From Vicia villosa (taxonomy: Eukaryota; Streptophyta; Magnoliopsida; Fabales; Fabaceae), in NCBI RefSeq assembly GCF_029867415.1, contig NC_081182.1, positions 10,546,646 to 10,610,645 of the forward strand: 64,000 nt of DNA. The letters are read 5' to 3'. The translations under genes were made by a program, and so were the position numbers. Below the pieces are notes generated by a model. The model searched no databases and was not told the DNA's origin. It saw only the letters and a list, made by a program, of their open reading frames with translations. Position 1 is the first letter of the stretch; each line of letters opens with the position of its first letter. Below are positions 46,920 through 57,824 of this stretch, in pieces.

Positions 46920-47830
46920 AATCCAACTTGTTTGGCATTTATCAATCTTCTCTTCATTCATGTTTTACCTTGAGTGTCCCTGATACTGTGTTCTCGAAGT
47001 CCAATCTTGTTTCATCGTGATTGTCTTTGGTGTTCTTTCAATCATGTTTTATCTTGAATGTCTCTAATATTTTCTTTTCAAAGTCCAATCATGTTTTACC
47101 TTGATTGTCTTTGTTGCTTCAATCATGGTTTATCTTGGTGATTGTCAATCATGTTTTATCTTGGATGTCTTCATTCATGTTTTATCTTGATGTTCTTCAA
47201 TCATGTTTTATCTTGACGTTCTTCAATCATGTTTTATCTTGGTACTTTTTAATCATGTTTTATCTTGATTCTCTTTAATGTTATTCAATCATGTTTTACC
47301 TTGATTGTCATTTGATGAGTCAGTCATGTTTTATCTTGGTTGTCTTCGATCATGTTTTATCTTGATTCCCATCTAATACTTGAGTCAGTCATGTTTTATC
47401 TTGGTTGTCTTTGATCATGTTTTATCTTGATTCCCATCCAATACCTGAGTCAGTCATGTTTTATCTTGGTTGTCTTTGATCATGTTTTATCTTGATGTTG
47501 TCTTCAGTCATGTTTTATCTTGGTTGTCTTCAATCATGTTTTATCTTGATTCCCATATAATACCTGAGTCAGTCATGTTTTATCTTGGTTGTCTTTGATC
47601 ATGTTTTATCTTGATGTTGTCTTCAGTCATGTTTTATCTTGATGCCCTTCAGTCATGTTTTATCCTGGTTGGCTTCAATCATGTTTTATCTTGATGTTCC
47701 TCAGCATGTTTTATCTTGATGTCCTCAATCATGTTTTACCTTGATTGTCCTTTGATAGTTCTTCAGTCATGTTTCACCTTGATTGTCCGTTTAATACAGC
47801 CTCGTTCATGTTTTATCTTGGGCATCTCAT
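46920..47830 (+). repeat. TCATGTTTTATCTTGAT repeat array in the LARD-2 3' region
   Basis: More than 25 copies of CATGTTTTATCTTGATTGTC-like words, spaced 20-45 bp, precede the right LTR. The left partial copy of the array is at 40494-40750. Tandem repeats near the 3' end are known for Ogre-type and related elements and can seed satellites. Confidence 0.9.
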
Positions 47831-48103
47831 ATATTCTTTTCCCGAAGTTCAATCACGCTTTACCCTGATTACCTTTGTTGACTATCTTTCCTCTCCGATT
47901 TCATTCACATTTTACTCTTAAATGTCTTTGGTGTGATCGCTTGTTTCAAGCCTTATTCCCCACAGAATTCAGAGTGTCTCATATCATATTGCATTCAAAA
48001 AGTGTCCATTGCATTCATGTCATAAGCATTGTTGCGGCGATCTTAGGACAAAAATTGTGTACTTTGTATTTAAGTCTCTTCACATCTTCGATAGAAGAAA
48101 CTT

Positions 48104-48116
48104 AAATAGGGGCATC
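48104..48116 (+). other. LARD-2 polypurine tract
   Basis: AAATAGGGGCATC directly before the right LTR; the same tract precedes the left LTR at 41027-41039, as expected if that LTR was once a 3' LTR. Confidence 0.75.
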
Positions 48117-51100
48117 TGTCGCACCTCAATTTTTGCCCTACGAATTTCATTCATCTGGTCATATTGCATTCATATTTGGTATACATTTAAATCGTCGCAT
48201 TTATTTTTTATTTGCATTTTTTCTTTATTAGGTTTGAAATTTTATCTTTTGTAATTAATAAGTAGTTTTGTTTCATTTGATTTTTCTTTTTTTTGTCATC
48301 TTATATTATCATTATTATTATCTTGATTATTATTATTAGATTTTATTATTATTATTATTACTAAATTCTTTTTTAGAAAAATATTTAATACAAAAAAAGA
48401 GAGTTTTTTTTTATAAGTTGGGCCCAAATTACATTTTTCTTTTAAGCCCATTTTTATTTTCTTACAATAGAACAAAACATAAACAAAAAGAGGTCCTTCT
48501 TTTTCTAATCTCTATCCCACGCTTCCTGCTCACTTTGTGCCGTCATTATCAATCCCTGCTATCTCTTGCTGCACCATTAGACCTGCAAAACACTGCATAA
48601 TGTGTCCAAAAACTCTGCCCCTGTATCAGTCCAAAAATTTCACCAAAATGTTCCTACACAAACCTGCAGAGAGAAAGGGCATGAATCAGTTAACAAATAT
48701 GTTCAAATTTGATTCCAATTTTCCCCCCAAACTCTTTCAATTCTTCTATAAAAACAAGAACAAAAACACAGCAAAGGGAAAAGAAAAAAACGACAAGGAA
48801 AAGCAATAAAAAACTCGGCAGAAAACTTGTTGATCTTCCTCCAAACTTTTTCACCAAATCCACCTCCATAAACATGTCACCCTTACAATGCTAACTGAAC
48901 TTTCATCACACAACTTCATAACTTCCCTGAGTCACTACTCCCTCAGCCTACACTAAACTCACAACATCAACTCATAATCAGAACCTTCTTACCTTCCTTA
49001 CAATCAACAACCATCCATTCAATCTTTCAATATCATCTTCAAATCCTCACACACCCCTTCAAAAAACAACTCTCAGCATACTCAGAACCAACACAACATC
49101 GCACGCATCCCTCAACACAACAAATCAACAACAAGAACCGCAGGAAGCAGAGCTCAGTAACAACATAAGCGAATCCAGAAGAGAAACGAACATACTCAAG
49201 GAGAAAAGGATTCGAACAGAGTAACGAGTACTTACTTTCATTAGCTTTTTATTTTATGCTTGCAACACCATATAATCTTCCTGTAATATTTGAATCTTAA
49301 TGGTTTGGGGTTTAAATTTGGGGATGAATGGGTGTTAGGGTATCTGTTTGATTGCTTTTGCACTTTACCTGTTTGTTGTGTTTGCGAAATCGATTTGAAC
49401 TTGAGAGAGTGCAGTGAGCTAAGAGCGAGAGATCGAGAATCTGTTGAGAGAGATTCGAGATCGACAGAGAGTTGTGAGAGAGAGCCCTCGCGAGAGAGGC
49501 GGAGATGGAATACTTTTCTTGTTGAGATGTTTCGTTCACTGAGAGATTTTGATTTGAGTTGAACAATCGAGAATTTGAGAGATCCTTCGCTGTTCCACCA
49601 TTGCCATCGAGAGAAAGAGTTGAAGCGTGAGGTTCTCTTTTTTCTTTGTTTGAAAAGCAGAGCGATGAAACAGAGAGAGGCAAGGAGGAACGGCTTGTTA
49701 GATTTTTGTGTTAGGGTTTTTGGTGTTCTAAATTCAATTGGGTTTAGGCCCAATTCGTTTTGCTTTTGCATCACCCATTTCTCTTTTATACCCCATGTTA
49801 CTTCTGTTTTTTTAGCCCATTTGATTTGATTTTTGTTTTATTTTGTTTCTATGTTAAAAATCTAATTGTTTTCATTTTCTTATATATGTTAAAATACAAA
49901 AACATGTCTTTATTTTAAATCAGATTTTATTTTCATTTTTATATTAAAATCCCAAAAATATTTTTATCATGTAGATTTGTTAGATTTTACTTGTATTAAA
50001 GTACCAAAAATATTATATTAATCTCGACCCAAAAAAAAGAATAAATAAATCTTGGTCCAATGCCAAGTGGTTACAAATAATTTCTCGATCCAACGTCGAG
50101 TTTTCTTCTTTTCAAAAACCTTTTTCTTAAATCGAAAGATCTTGTGACAAGAAGTGTACACCTCTTGAATACCTCGATTCTTTTGGATTAACACATTTTT
50201 TTAAACCTTTCTTTAATTAAATCGAAAGATCTTGTGACAAGGGGTGAACACCTCTTGAATACCCTGATCTTTTGAAACTAAAACACATTAATAAAATCAA
50301 AGTGATCAAGTGACAAGAAGTGCACACCTCTTGAATACCTTCGATCCTTTGAATCAAACAATAAAAAACTTTCTTAATCAAATCAAAGAAATCAAGTGAC
50401 AAGAAGTGCACACCTCTTGAATACCTTGATTTTCTTGAACCAAAACTCTTTAATTAATCAAAGTGATCCTGTGACAAGAAGTGCACACCTCTTGAATACC
50501 TTGATCCTTTAAATAAAAATACATTAATCAAACCGAAAGATCTTGTGACAAGAAGTGCACACCTCTTGAATACCCTGATCTTTCGAACCAAAATTAATTA
50601 ACAAGGACAACAAGTGACAATGGGGCTCGCTCCTGTTCAATACCTTGGGTAAAGACGCGCTAGGTGCACACCTATGCTCAATCCTTTGCTAAACGTCCGC
50701 AAAAACATCCTTTAAAACACAACTTCAATCTCATTCAACCTTTTTTGCCTTATGGCTTTTAAAAATCTTTTCATAAACGAGACTCTTAATCAATCTTCAA
50801 TACGAACATACTTCCACATGTGAAGATCGAACATCTTCCACTCGAATGCGATGATGGCCAAAATCATGTCTTATCTTGATTTAGTCATCCATTCTTGTAG
50901 TGATATCATATCCATGTGCGCGTAGTATTTCCATTTGAAAGCGATCGAGTACCTCTCGCTAAAATCAACCAACAAATCTTTTCGTGGTTCTTCGTCCGAA
51001 CTACGATTGCTCTGACTTTCCCATTGCACTAGGGAATACGTAGGCACAAGATACAAACGTCTTGGCGAGCATAATAATAAAAAAAAATCTTTTCTTTTTC

Positions 51101-51435
51101 TTCATAATAATAAAAAACCTAAAAAACTCTTTCTTTTATCTTTCTTCGATTAATAAGCAAAAGAACGCAAACAACATTACGCTAACACTCAAACACGAAA
51201 CTAACTAAATGGGTCCCATCGAGTACGATGGAGGTGAGGGGTGCTAATACCTTCCCCTTGCTTAACCGACTCCCGAACCCTAATTTGGTTGCGATGACCA
51301 TCTTATCCGTTTTCTTTTTATTCGTGGGTTTTATCGATATTTTCCCTTTCCTTCTTGGAATAAATAAAGTTCGGTGGCGACTCTGTTGTACTCTGAGCGC
51401 GCGAAAGCGCGTCGAGTCACATTTTTACCGCTACA
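48117..51435 (+). repeat. LARD-2 LTR, right copy
   Basis: 3319 bp, same length as and apparently identical to 41040-44358. It is followed by unrelated DNA with PPR gene pieces. Confidence 0.95.
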
Positions 51436-51639
51436 ACTTCCATTCCCTTCGAACACAAATTGTCATCTATCCAACCATTCCAAACATGCGCGATGAATAT
51501 TTATGAAATGTGATTTACGTGAACATAACAGATTAAATTTCAATAGAAAAATATATGCATCTATGGCTGTTTTTTTTTTTGTTACCAACTGTATAATCTG
51601 ATGTATTTTTTGAGCAAGAAAATCCAACTCCTGCTGGTT

Positions 51640-52093
51640 ACTCTAAGAAGAGAACATTTGTCCCATTCTTCTTCAACCACACAACAACATCATCTTCATT
51701 AACAACATCATCTTCATTAACAACATCATCTTCATCAATAACTGGTAATCATGGAAATTGTGAGAAAGCAATCAAATTGTTCCATTAGATGTGGCGAGAA
51801 TTGACGATGCGTATGAGTTTACAAAAGGGTTACAAACCAATGCAAGTTCAGGTGTATGAGGAATGCTTTTGAGTGTCTGCAAATATCATGGAGAAATTAA
51901 GTTGGGGAAAAAAGTTGTTGAACATCTCTTAAAAATGAAACCTAAAAATGCTGGATATTATATATCATTGTCAAATATGTATGTTGTTGCAGGAAGCTGG
52001 AAAGATGCTACTGAGTTGAGACAATCTATCTATGACCAAGGATTAAGAAAATGTGCAGGCTATAGTCTTATTGACGTTGGTTTGGGATAAGAA
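51640..52093 (+). pseudogene. Captured PPR protein gene fragments
   Basis: Two pieces are joined. The first (about 51640-51793) reads KKRTFVPFFFNHTTT with repeated SSSLTT, then NHGNCEKAIKLFH and a stop, like the organelle-targeting N-terminus of a PPR protein. The second (about 51794-52090, TAA after) reads DDAYEFTKGLQTNASSGV, a TGA where Trp is expected, then MLLSVCKYHGEIKLGKKVVE, NAGYYISLSNMYVVAGSWKD and LRKCAGYSLIDV, the E-type C-terminal region of plant PLS-class PPR proteins. The middle of the parent gene is missing. PPR proteins edit or process organelle RNA; this copy cannot be functional. Confidence 0.8.
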
Positions 52094-54543
52094 GAGGGAA
52101 GACAACATTGTATACACCAAAAGAAGTTGTTGAACATCGTATGAAAGAAGATGATATGGGATATTTAAAGTCCCACATCGTATTTTTAAGGAAACTCTTT
52201 AGTGTATATATAGCTAACTCATGCATATTTATTAACATTGAAAAGTGACTGTATGATCCATAAAAGCTAGGCCAAGATCTATCTAAAAACAATTTTGATC
52301 AATTAATTTCAATAAAAACATAATTAATTTATTAGTTAATTAAAAAATATTAATTAATATATCAACTAAATAAAATATAATTAAAATTATTAATTAATTT
52401 ATAAAACGTAATTAATTAATATATTAATCCAGTCACAAATGCCACATAATTAAAAATTATTTTTTAATCCCAATCATCACTGCCAGCTATGCAAATTTGG
52501 AGGGGGACCAACAAAATCCCGAATAGGGTAAAGTTTAAGGACCAAAAACCTGGCTTTTAAAATGGAAGGACTATAACTTAAAAAACTTGAAAATAGGGGG
52601 ATCAAAAGTGCATTTAAGTCATTTTATTATTATAATAATAAAACTCTTATATTTTATCAAACTTATCAAATCTCTCTCCATTCTCTATTTTTTTTCTCTT
52701 TCAACACTTTCTCACTTTTTTCTTCCACAAAAAAAATCTATTATTGATATATTTTTTTTATATACTAAAAATGGTATTTATGATCGAAATATTTTTTAGT
52801 AAAAAATGATATAGGGAAAAATTTATTCAAAATATCTATTATTGATCTAAATATTTTATATACGACAATTTAATATTGATCCAAATATTTTTGTAAATGA
52901 CACCTAAATAAAAATAATATTTGTAAACGGAAAAAATCTATTATTTACGAAAAATGGTATTTATGATCTAAATATTTTTTTATTCAAAAATGATACACGG
53001 GAATAAATCTACTATTGATCCAAATATTTTTGTAAATGATACCTAAATAAAAATAATATTTGTATTAATATTTACGAAAAATGTTATTTATGATCCCAAT
53101 ATTTTTTATTCAAAAATGGCATACGGGAAAAAATCTACTATTGATGTAAATATTTTTATATACGAAATTTACTATTGATCCAAATATAGATTTTTGTAAA
53201 TAATACCTAAACAAAATGAAAAAATCTATTATTGACCTAGATATTTTTATATACGAGAAATGGTATTTATGATCAAATATTTTTTATCATGATATACAGG
53301 AAAAAATATATTATTGATCTAAATATTTTAATATACAAATATTTAAAATTGATCCAAATATTTTTGTAAATGATACCTAAACAAAAATAATATTTGTTTA
53401 CAAAAAAAAATCTATCATTTACGAAAAATAGTATTTAATTATTTATGACCCAAATATTTTTTATTCAAAAATGGTATACGGGAAAAAATTTAATAATGAT
53501 CTAAATATTTTTATATATGAAATTTACTATTAATCCAAATATTTTTGTAAATGATACCTAAACAAAAATGAAGTCTGTATACGGGAAAAAAATCTATTAT
53601 TGATCTAAATATTTTTATATACGAGAAATAGTATTTATGATTAAATATTTTTAATCCAAAAATGGTATACGGAAAAAAAATCTATTATTGATCTAAATAT
53701 TTTCACATGCGAAATAATCAATTATTTATCTAAATTTTTTTTAACATTTTTATTTAAAATAAATGGTGTATCCAAATTCGCGTAACCGAACAGAACACGT
53801 GCGTATGCATGGGGTTGTTACTAGTTTTTCTTAAAAAAGATCATGAAAAAAATTAGTATTCATATTTTTAAAATTTAAATAATTATTTTATTTTGAAATA
53901 TTCTAATTTTTATTTTATTAAATTAATTATTAATATTTTAAATTTAATATCAAATTAATCTTTATTTACATTTTGTCATATTTAATTTTTTATTTTAAAT
54001 TATATTTTATAGGGATAAATTAGTAAATCATTTTCTTACCCTATCCTGCCGGGTTCTAACCCAGCTCATATATAGGATAACAATTTGAACTAATGAGGCA
54101 GGATAAGATAAGTTTCAGGATTAACTTATCCTATCATGTTGTGTCAACAAACACTGGATTGAGATAGGATATGATACAGATATCCTGTCATGTTTTTTAT
54201 CCTGCGCACCAAACGGGCCCTTAGTGTGAGAAAGGAAAAGTCATTTGTAATCGTAAGATTAAGGCATAATAGGTTTGAGTTTGGATTGGATGTGAGTTAA
54301 GTGAATGTTGGTTGTAATGTAATTTGGTTTTTAAATTATAAACCACAAATAGAACCGAACTGCGCGGTTTTGTTAAAAATGGCTCAAACACATCCGAACC
54401 AAATGCGGTTTTATACTATTTCGGTTTGGTTTGGTTCAGTTATGTAGTTTTGTATTGGACCGGTTTGGTTTTGGACATCCCTAGGGATAAGGCTCAGTTG
54501 TTATTATTGTTGTTGGTATTGTTGTTGTTTTTGTTGTTGTTGT

Positions 54544-55176
54544 ACATGAAAAAGAATGACCATCAATGTTAGGTCAAGAGATGGTCATCTCCCACATATA
54601 GAACAATGATCACTTGTGCCAAGGTGAAATAAGTTTGGCCACTTAAAAATCAGGTATAAATGATCATGTGCATCTAGATAAGAAAGATTATCATATTCCC
54701 TCATACGGAAATGATCATATGCATAGTAATCAAAATCGGACCTATCGGTTGAACTGGGAACCAAAATTGTGTCTGGTCCTTTTAACTCTAAAAATTGGCC
54801 TATTGAAAGTGCACAAATATAAGAAAGATAGGTTTGAATTGGATTTCAAGGTTTAAAATAAATTCTTCCGAAGTAAAAAACAAAGAACACAAGAACAAAA
54901 ATAAATAACACAATTATTTTTATCCTGATTCACTGTTAACGAAGTTCTATTATGCATTGTTAAAAAATATCTTTTGTCGGCCTCTTTGGTAATAATTAAA
55001 AAATTGTAAAATTATGTAGTAAAACAAACTAGAAAATAAAGTTTGGCAGACTGGCGTGCTAACTCCTTAGTAAACGGGACGGTCTTGACTTTTGAGCTCA
55101 GGCGTCTAACTTGGCATGCCCTGTCCCACTTTTGGACAGACTTAAACATGGCGGGTCTTCCGCTTTGCCATCCTAC
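54544..55176. other. Intergenic DNA, no gene seen
   Basis: GGTCATCTCCCACATA and repeated ATGATCAT-GTGCAT words around 54580-54725; a 65-residue frame at 55043-55240 runs into the next repeat and has no recognisable family. Confidence 0.5.
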
Positions 55177-55836
55177 AATTTGGATCCTCGGCAGTCAAGG
55201 AATGTGGCAGTCATTTGTGCAGCCCATTATAGGCCGTTAGATTCATCAAATCAATTATTCCAATAAAATCCTAATTATTTTAATAATTGATAAAAATATT
55301 AATAAAAAAGATAATTAATTATTATGAAATCAAATATTTTATGTCTCAAAGAGTCAATTAACTAGTAATTGATAATTCAATTTTACATTTTTGTTTAATT
55401 ATATTTTATCCTTTTAAATATACCAATTTATTTTTAATTGATAGATAAAATCAATAAATTTTTAATTTAAAATTCCCTTTAAATTGCAGTCTATATAATT
55501 TTGGTTTTTAACTCATTTAAAAATTTCTATAAAAAAAATTTATATAAAAAAATTAGTATTGCAAAATTTATATAAAAGAAATTTTTAAATGAGTTAAAAA
55601 AACTATATAAACTGTAATTTAAAGAGAATCTTAAATTAAAAATTGATTGATCTTATCTATCCATTAAAAATAAATTGATGTATTTAAAAGGATAAAAAAT
55701 ATGATTAAACAAAAATATAAAATTGAATTATCAATTACTAGTTAATTATCTCTTGAGACATAAAATATTTGATTTCATAATAATTAATTATCTTTTTTAT
55801 TAATATTTTTATCAATTATTAAAACAATTAGGATAT

Positions 55837-56320
55837 AACAAAGATAATCTTTTCTTTGAGTGTGTGTTCTGTGCCGAGGCGGAAACGATGGAGCATCTTT
55901 TCTTTGAGTGCAACACAACAAAGATAATCTGGAATAGTATCATGGCCTGGACCGGTTATAACAGGATGCCAACCACTTGGACCGTAGAAAGTTCATGGAT
56001 TACTAATGAGACGAGGAAAAAAGGGTGGAGACGAGATATACTAAAAGCTGCCATTGCAGAGGCGGTATATGTGATATGGCGAATGCGAAATGACATGATA
56101 TTCAATCAACAAACAATAGATGATACACTTACAAACAAGATTAAGGAAACTATAGCCATGAGATGTATAGGGAATCAAAAACTAGCTATGCATATCAATA
56201 GGGAAACTTTATGTATTGTATAGCATAGAGTAGTTTCATTTAGATGTTTGATGCCTGGATCCTAGAGATCGGCTTGCTATTATTGGTTTTTGGATTAATA
56301 AAGTTTGATATTTCTCCAAA
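55837..56320 (+). mobile_element. 5'-truncated LINE with 16-bp target duplication
   Basis: AAAACAATTAGGATAT at 55821-55836 and 56321-56336 is a perfect 16-bp duplication. The insert carries the end of LINE ORF2 and finishes in an A-rich tract. Its first bases (AACAAAGATAATCT, CTTTTCTTTGAGTG) also occur slightly further on at 55917 and 55898, suggesting template slippage at the 5' junction. Confidence 0.9.
55850..56223 (+). pseudogene. LINE ORF2 C-terminus (zf-RVT region)
   Basis: An open stretch ends with TAG at 56221-56223. It begins in CVFCAEAETMEHLFFECNTT, a C-x2-C...H...C zinc-finger-like zf-RVT motif, then IIWNSIMAWTGY, KKGWRRDILKAAIAEAVYVI and WRMRNDMIFNQQ. Only the terminal ~120 residues are present. 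It differs clearly from the LINE at 16259-16904 though it is of the same general type. Confidence 0.85.
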
Positions 56321-56446
56321 AAAAACAATTAGGATATTTATTGGAATAATTGATTTGATAAATCTAATGGCCAATAATGAGTTGCACAAATGGCTGCCAC
56401 ATTCCTTGGCTGCCGAGATTCAAATTGGTAATCCTAGGCTTAATGT

Positions 56447-57261
56447 CCTATTTTCTTGGCATTGAGGTCGCTCAACAACACGATGGAATTTTCATTTCCT
56501 AAATGAAATGTGCTAGTAATTTTTAATGAAGTTGAAGAGGAGTCATTCAAATCCAATTTCCACATCAATTGAAGAAAAGTTGAAGCTTACAATAGATAAT
56601 GATTTCAAAAGGGTAGACTCAACCCATTATAAAAGTTTAATTGAAAGCTTAATATATCTAAATGAGACGAGATCATATATAATATATGGAGTTGGATTGC
56701 TTTCCAGATTCATGAGAGAGTCACACATTAGTCATTTGCAAGGAGAAAAAAAATTCTTCATTATATCAAAGGCACTCTGATCGGAGGTATATTTTATGCT
56801 AATAATAATGATGTGAAGTTTGTCGGATACAAAGATAGTGACCAGGCAGGCAATATAGAACCAAGAAAAGAACACATCAGGTTATGCATTTCATTTGGGC
56901 ACTGGTGCAATATCGTGGTCTTCAAAGAAACAACTTATTGTTGCATTTTCAACAGCAGAAGTAGAATATATAGCAGCAACTAGTTGTGCTACTCATATAG
57001 TGTGGTTGAAAAGAATTTTTAAAGTGATACACCAAAAGCAAAATCGTCAAACAAATATATTTTTAAAGAATCCTTTTTTTTTGAAAGGTCCAAACATATT
57101 AATATTCGATTTTACAAGGTAAGAGAGTTAGTAGCCGAGAAAGAAATGGTGATCGAGTATTGTCTCATTCCGAAGAACAAATTGCAAATATTTTTACAAA
57201 ACTATTAAAAATTGAATTATTTCATAAGTTGAAGAAGATGCTTGAAATGAGGCGAGCTTGA
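56447..57261 (+). pseudogene. Copia retrotransposon pol relic (RT end and RNase H)
   Basis: Pieces in several frames follow the Ty1/Copia order: YFLGIEVAQQHDGIFIS (stop), KRSHSNPISTSIEEKLKL, FKRVDSTHYKSLIESLIYL, (frame change) SGYAFHLGTGAISWSSKKQ, VAFSTAEVEYIAATSCATH and VWLKRI, then SEEQIANIFTKLLKIELFHK. Motifs PVSTP-x-E, GALSWSSKKQ, STAEAEYIA and DIFTKPL are the usual end of Copia pol. Several stops and frameshifts show it is dead. No LTR was recognised nearby. Confidence 0.85.
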
Positions 57262-57824
57262 TTTTAGAGAAAAAAAATAAGAATTTAATCAAATTAAAAA
57301 AATACAATTTCGTATCTAGAAATTGGTTGGAAACATGGGCTAGAAGAACTTAATTGGATATTTAGAATTTTTTTTAGTCACTAAGTAATAGCATGACATC
57401 TTCTCATTCTTCATCATTAAAAAAGCATGTCATTGGACCAGATAATGTATGGACTCTGCCTATAGCATGGGATATAGATTTACTTAATGCCCTAAATTGC
57501 TGACTTAAATGTTAAGTATAGAAAGCCTTAAAAGGCATATCTTATGTATATTTAGCATTATAAAAAACATATGAATGAAAGAGTCTTGAGAAAATTGCTT
57601 GCTTTGTCTTATAAATTTTAGATAAGCTTTAAATCTCATCTGACATCATATACTGTCTGGTTTACAAAAATCATCTCAAAAGGCTTCAATTTCATCTTTG
57701 TTACTCAAACATTTCATACACTTTCCTCCTCCAACACCAAATAAATTTGTTTTGCAAGAATTTAGTAAGCCCAACATGCAATTGAGTTGTTTATATAAAA
57801 CTAAACCCAAAAAAAAAAAAAAAA
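57262..57824. other. Spacer between Copia relic and GDSL gene
   Basis: AT-rich; probably contains Copia downstream sequence and the 3' UTR of the minus-strand GDSL gene (an A-rich tract lies at 57809-57824). No gene seen. Confidence 0.45.

Larger units (their letters stand above)
40494..51435 (+). mobile_element. Non-coding LTR retrotransposon (LARD-2), incomplete tandem form
   Basis: The order is internal tail (40494-41039), LTR (41040-44358), full internal region (44359-48116), LTR (48117-51435). Everything from about 40513 to 44358 recurs at a constant offset of 7077 bp (47590-51435), apparently without mismatch. The interior has no gag or pol. No 5-bp target duplication can be paired because the outer left LTR is missing. 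This may come from recombination between elements, or from an assembly error. Confidence 0.9.
40036..52620. mobile_element. Mutator-like element with PPR gene fragments, split by LARD-2
   Basis: A perfect 9-bp duplication ATTTTATTA flanks it (40027-40035 and 52621-52629). The terminal inverted repeats are about 185 bp (left 40036-40221, right 52431-52620), starting GGCTTAAATGCACTTTTGG against GACTTAAATGCACTTTTGA. The non-retroelement interior (40222-40493 and 51436-52430) contains pieces of a PPR gene, so it resembles a Pack-MULE. No transposase is present. Confidence 0.85.
39455..53750. repeat. Degenerate tandem array inside the PIF-like element, split by later insertion
   Basis: The array is present at about 39455-40035 and 52630-53750. 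Units of roughly 140-180 bp combine TTTATGATCCAAATATTTT, ATTCAAAAATGGTATACGGG, TCTATTATTGATCTAAAT and TTTTGTAAATGATACCTAAA. The larger phrases TAAGAAAATTAATGGTTGTG and TATTTTATCAAACTTATC also recur (38999/39917; 39138/52649), so a ~0.9-kb higher-order unit may exist. Confidence 0.75.
38667..54220. mobile_element. PIF/Harbinger-like element split by a Mutator-like element
   Basis: The ends are TGGTCCGTTTGGTGCGCAGG and inverted GGGCCCGTTTGGTGCGCAGG, and TTA flanks both (38664-38666, 54221-54223), the PIF/Harbinger target length and sequence. The terminal ~120 bp on both sides are filled with CAGGATA/TATCCTG words. The inner part is non-coding and holds an (AT)n run, a MITE and a degenerate tandem array. 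Its own DNA is about 2.7 kb. Confidence 0.75.
38047..54483. mobile_element. hAT-like MITE split by a PIF/Harbinger-like element
   Basis: The ends are TAAGGGTGCTCATAGGGTGG and inverted TAGGGATGTCCAAAACC. GGGATAAG flanks it on both sides (38039-38046 and 54484-54491), a perfect 8-bp duplication. Its own sequence is 38047-38666 and 54221-54483 (about 0.88 kb), with many GGTTTGGTTTGG/CCGAACCAAA words. No open frame belongs to it. Confidence 0.85.
37383..54543 (+). mobile_element. RTE-type LINE 3' part, split by nested insertions
   Basis: The two parts are 37383-38046 and 54484-54543. The first part is the reverse-transcriptase tail of an RTE LINE; the second holds its end (GGGATAAGGCTCAGTTG followed by a GTT/ATT-rich tail), the usual RTE ending. 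The break is at GGGATAAG, which is duplicated around the inserted hAT-like element. The LINE is 5'-truncated. A small MITE (37587-37818) also interrupts it. Target duplication of the LINE itself was not identified. Confidence 0.85.
55177..56440. mobile_element. Long-inverted-repeat element, right arm split by a LINE
   Basis: Left arm 55177 to ~55545 and right arm ~55565-55836 plus 56337-56440 are reverse complements with modest divergence (outer words GGCAGTCAAGGAATGTGGCA and TGCCACATTCCTTGGCTGCC; inner words AACTCATTTAAAAATTTC). The centre is near 55555. ATCCTA occurs just outside both ends and may be a target duplication. No protein is encoded. The family is not recognised. Confidence 0.75.

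Noticed and set aside
55043..55240. 65-residue frame (MADWRANSLVNGT)
   Set aside because: It runs across the boundary of the long-inverted-repeat element, with no recognisable family.
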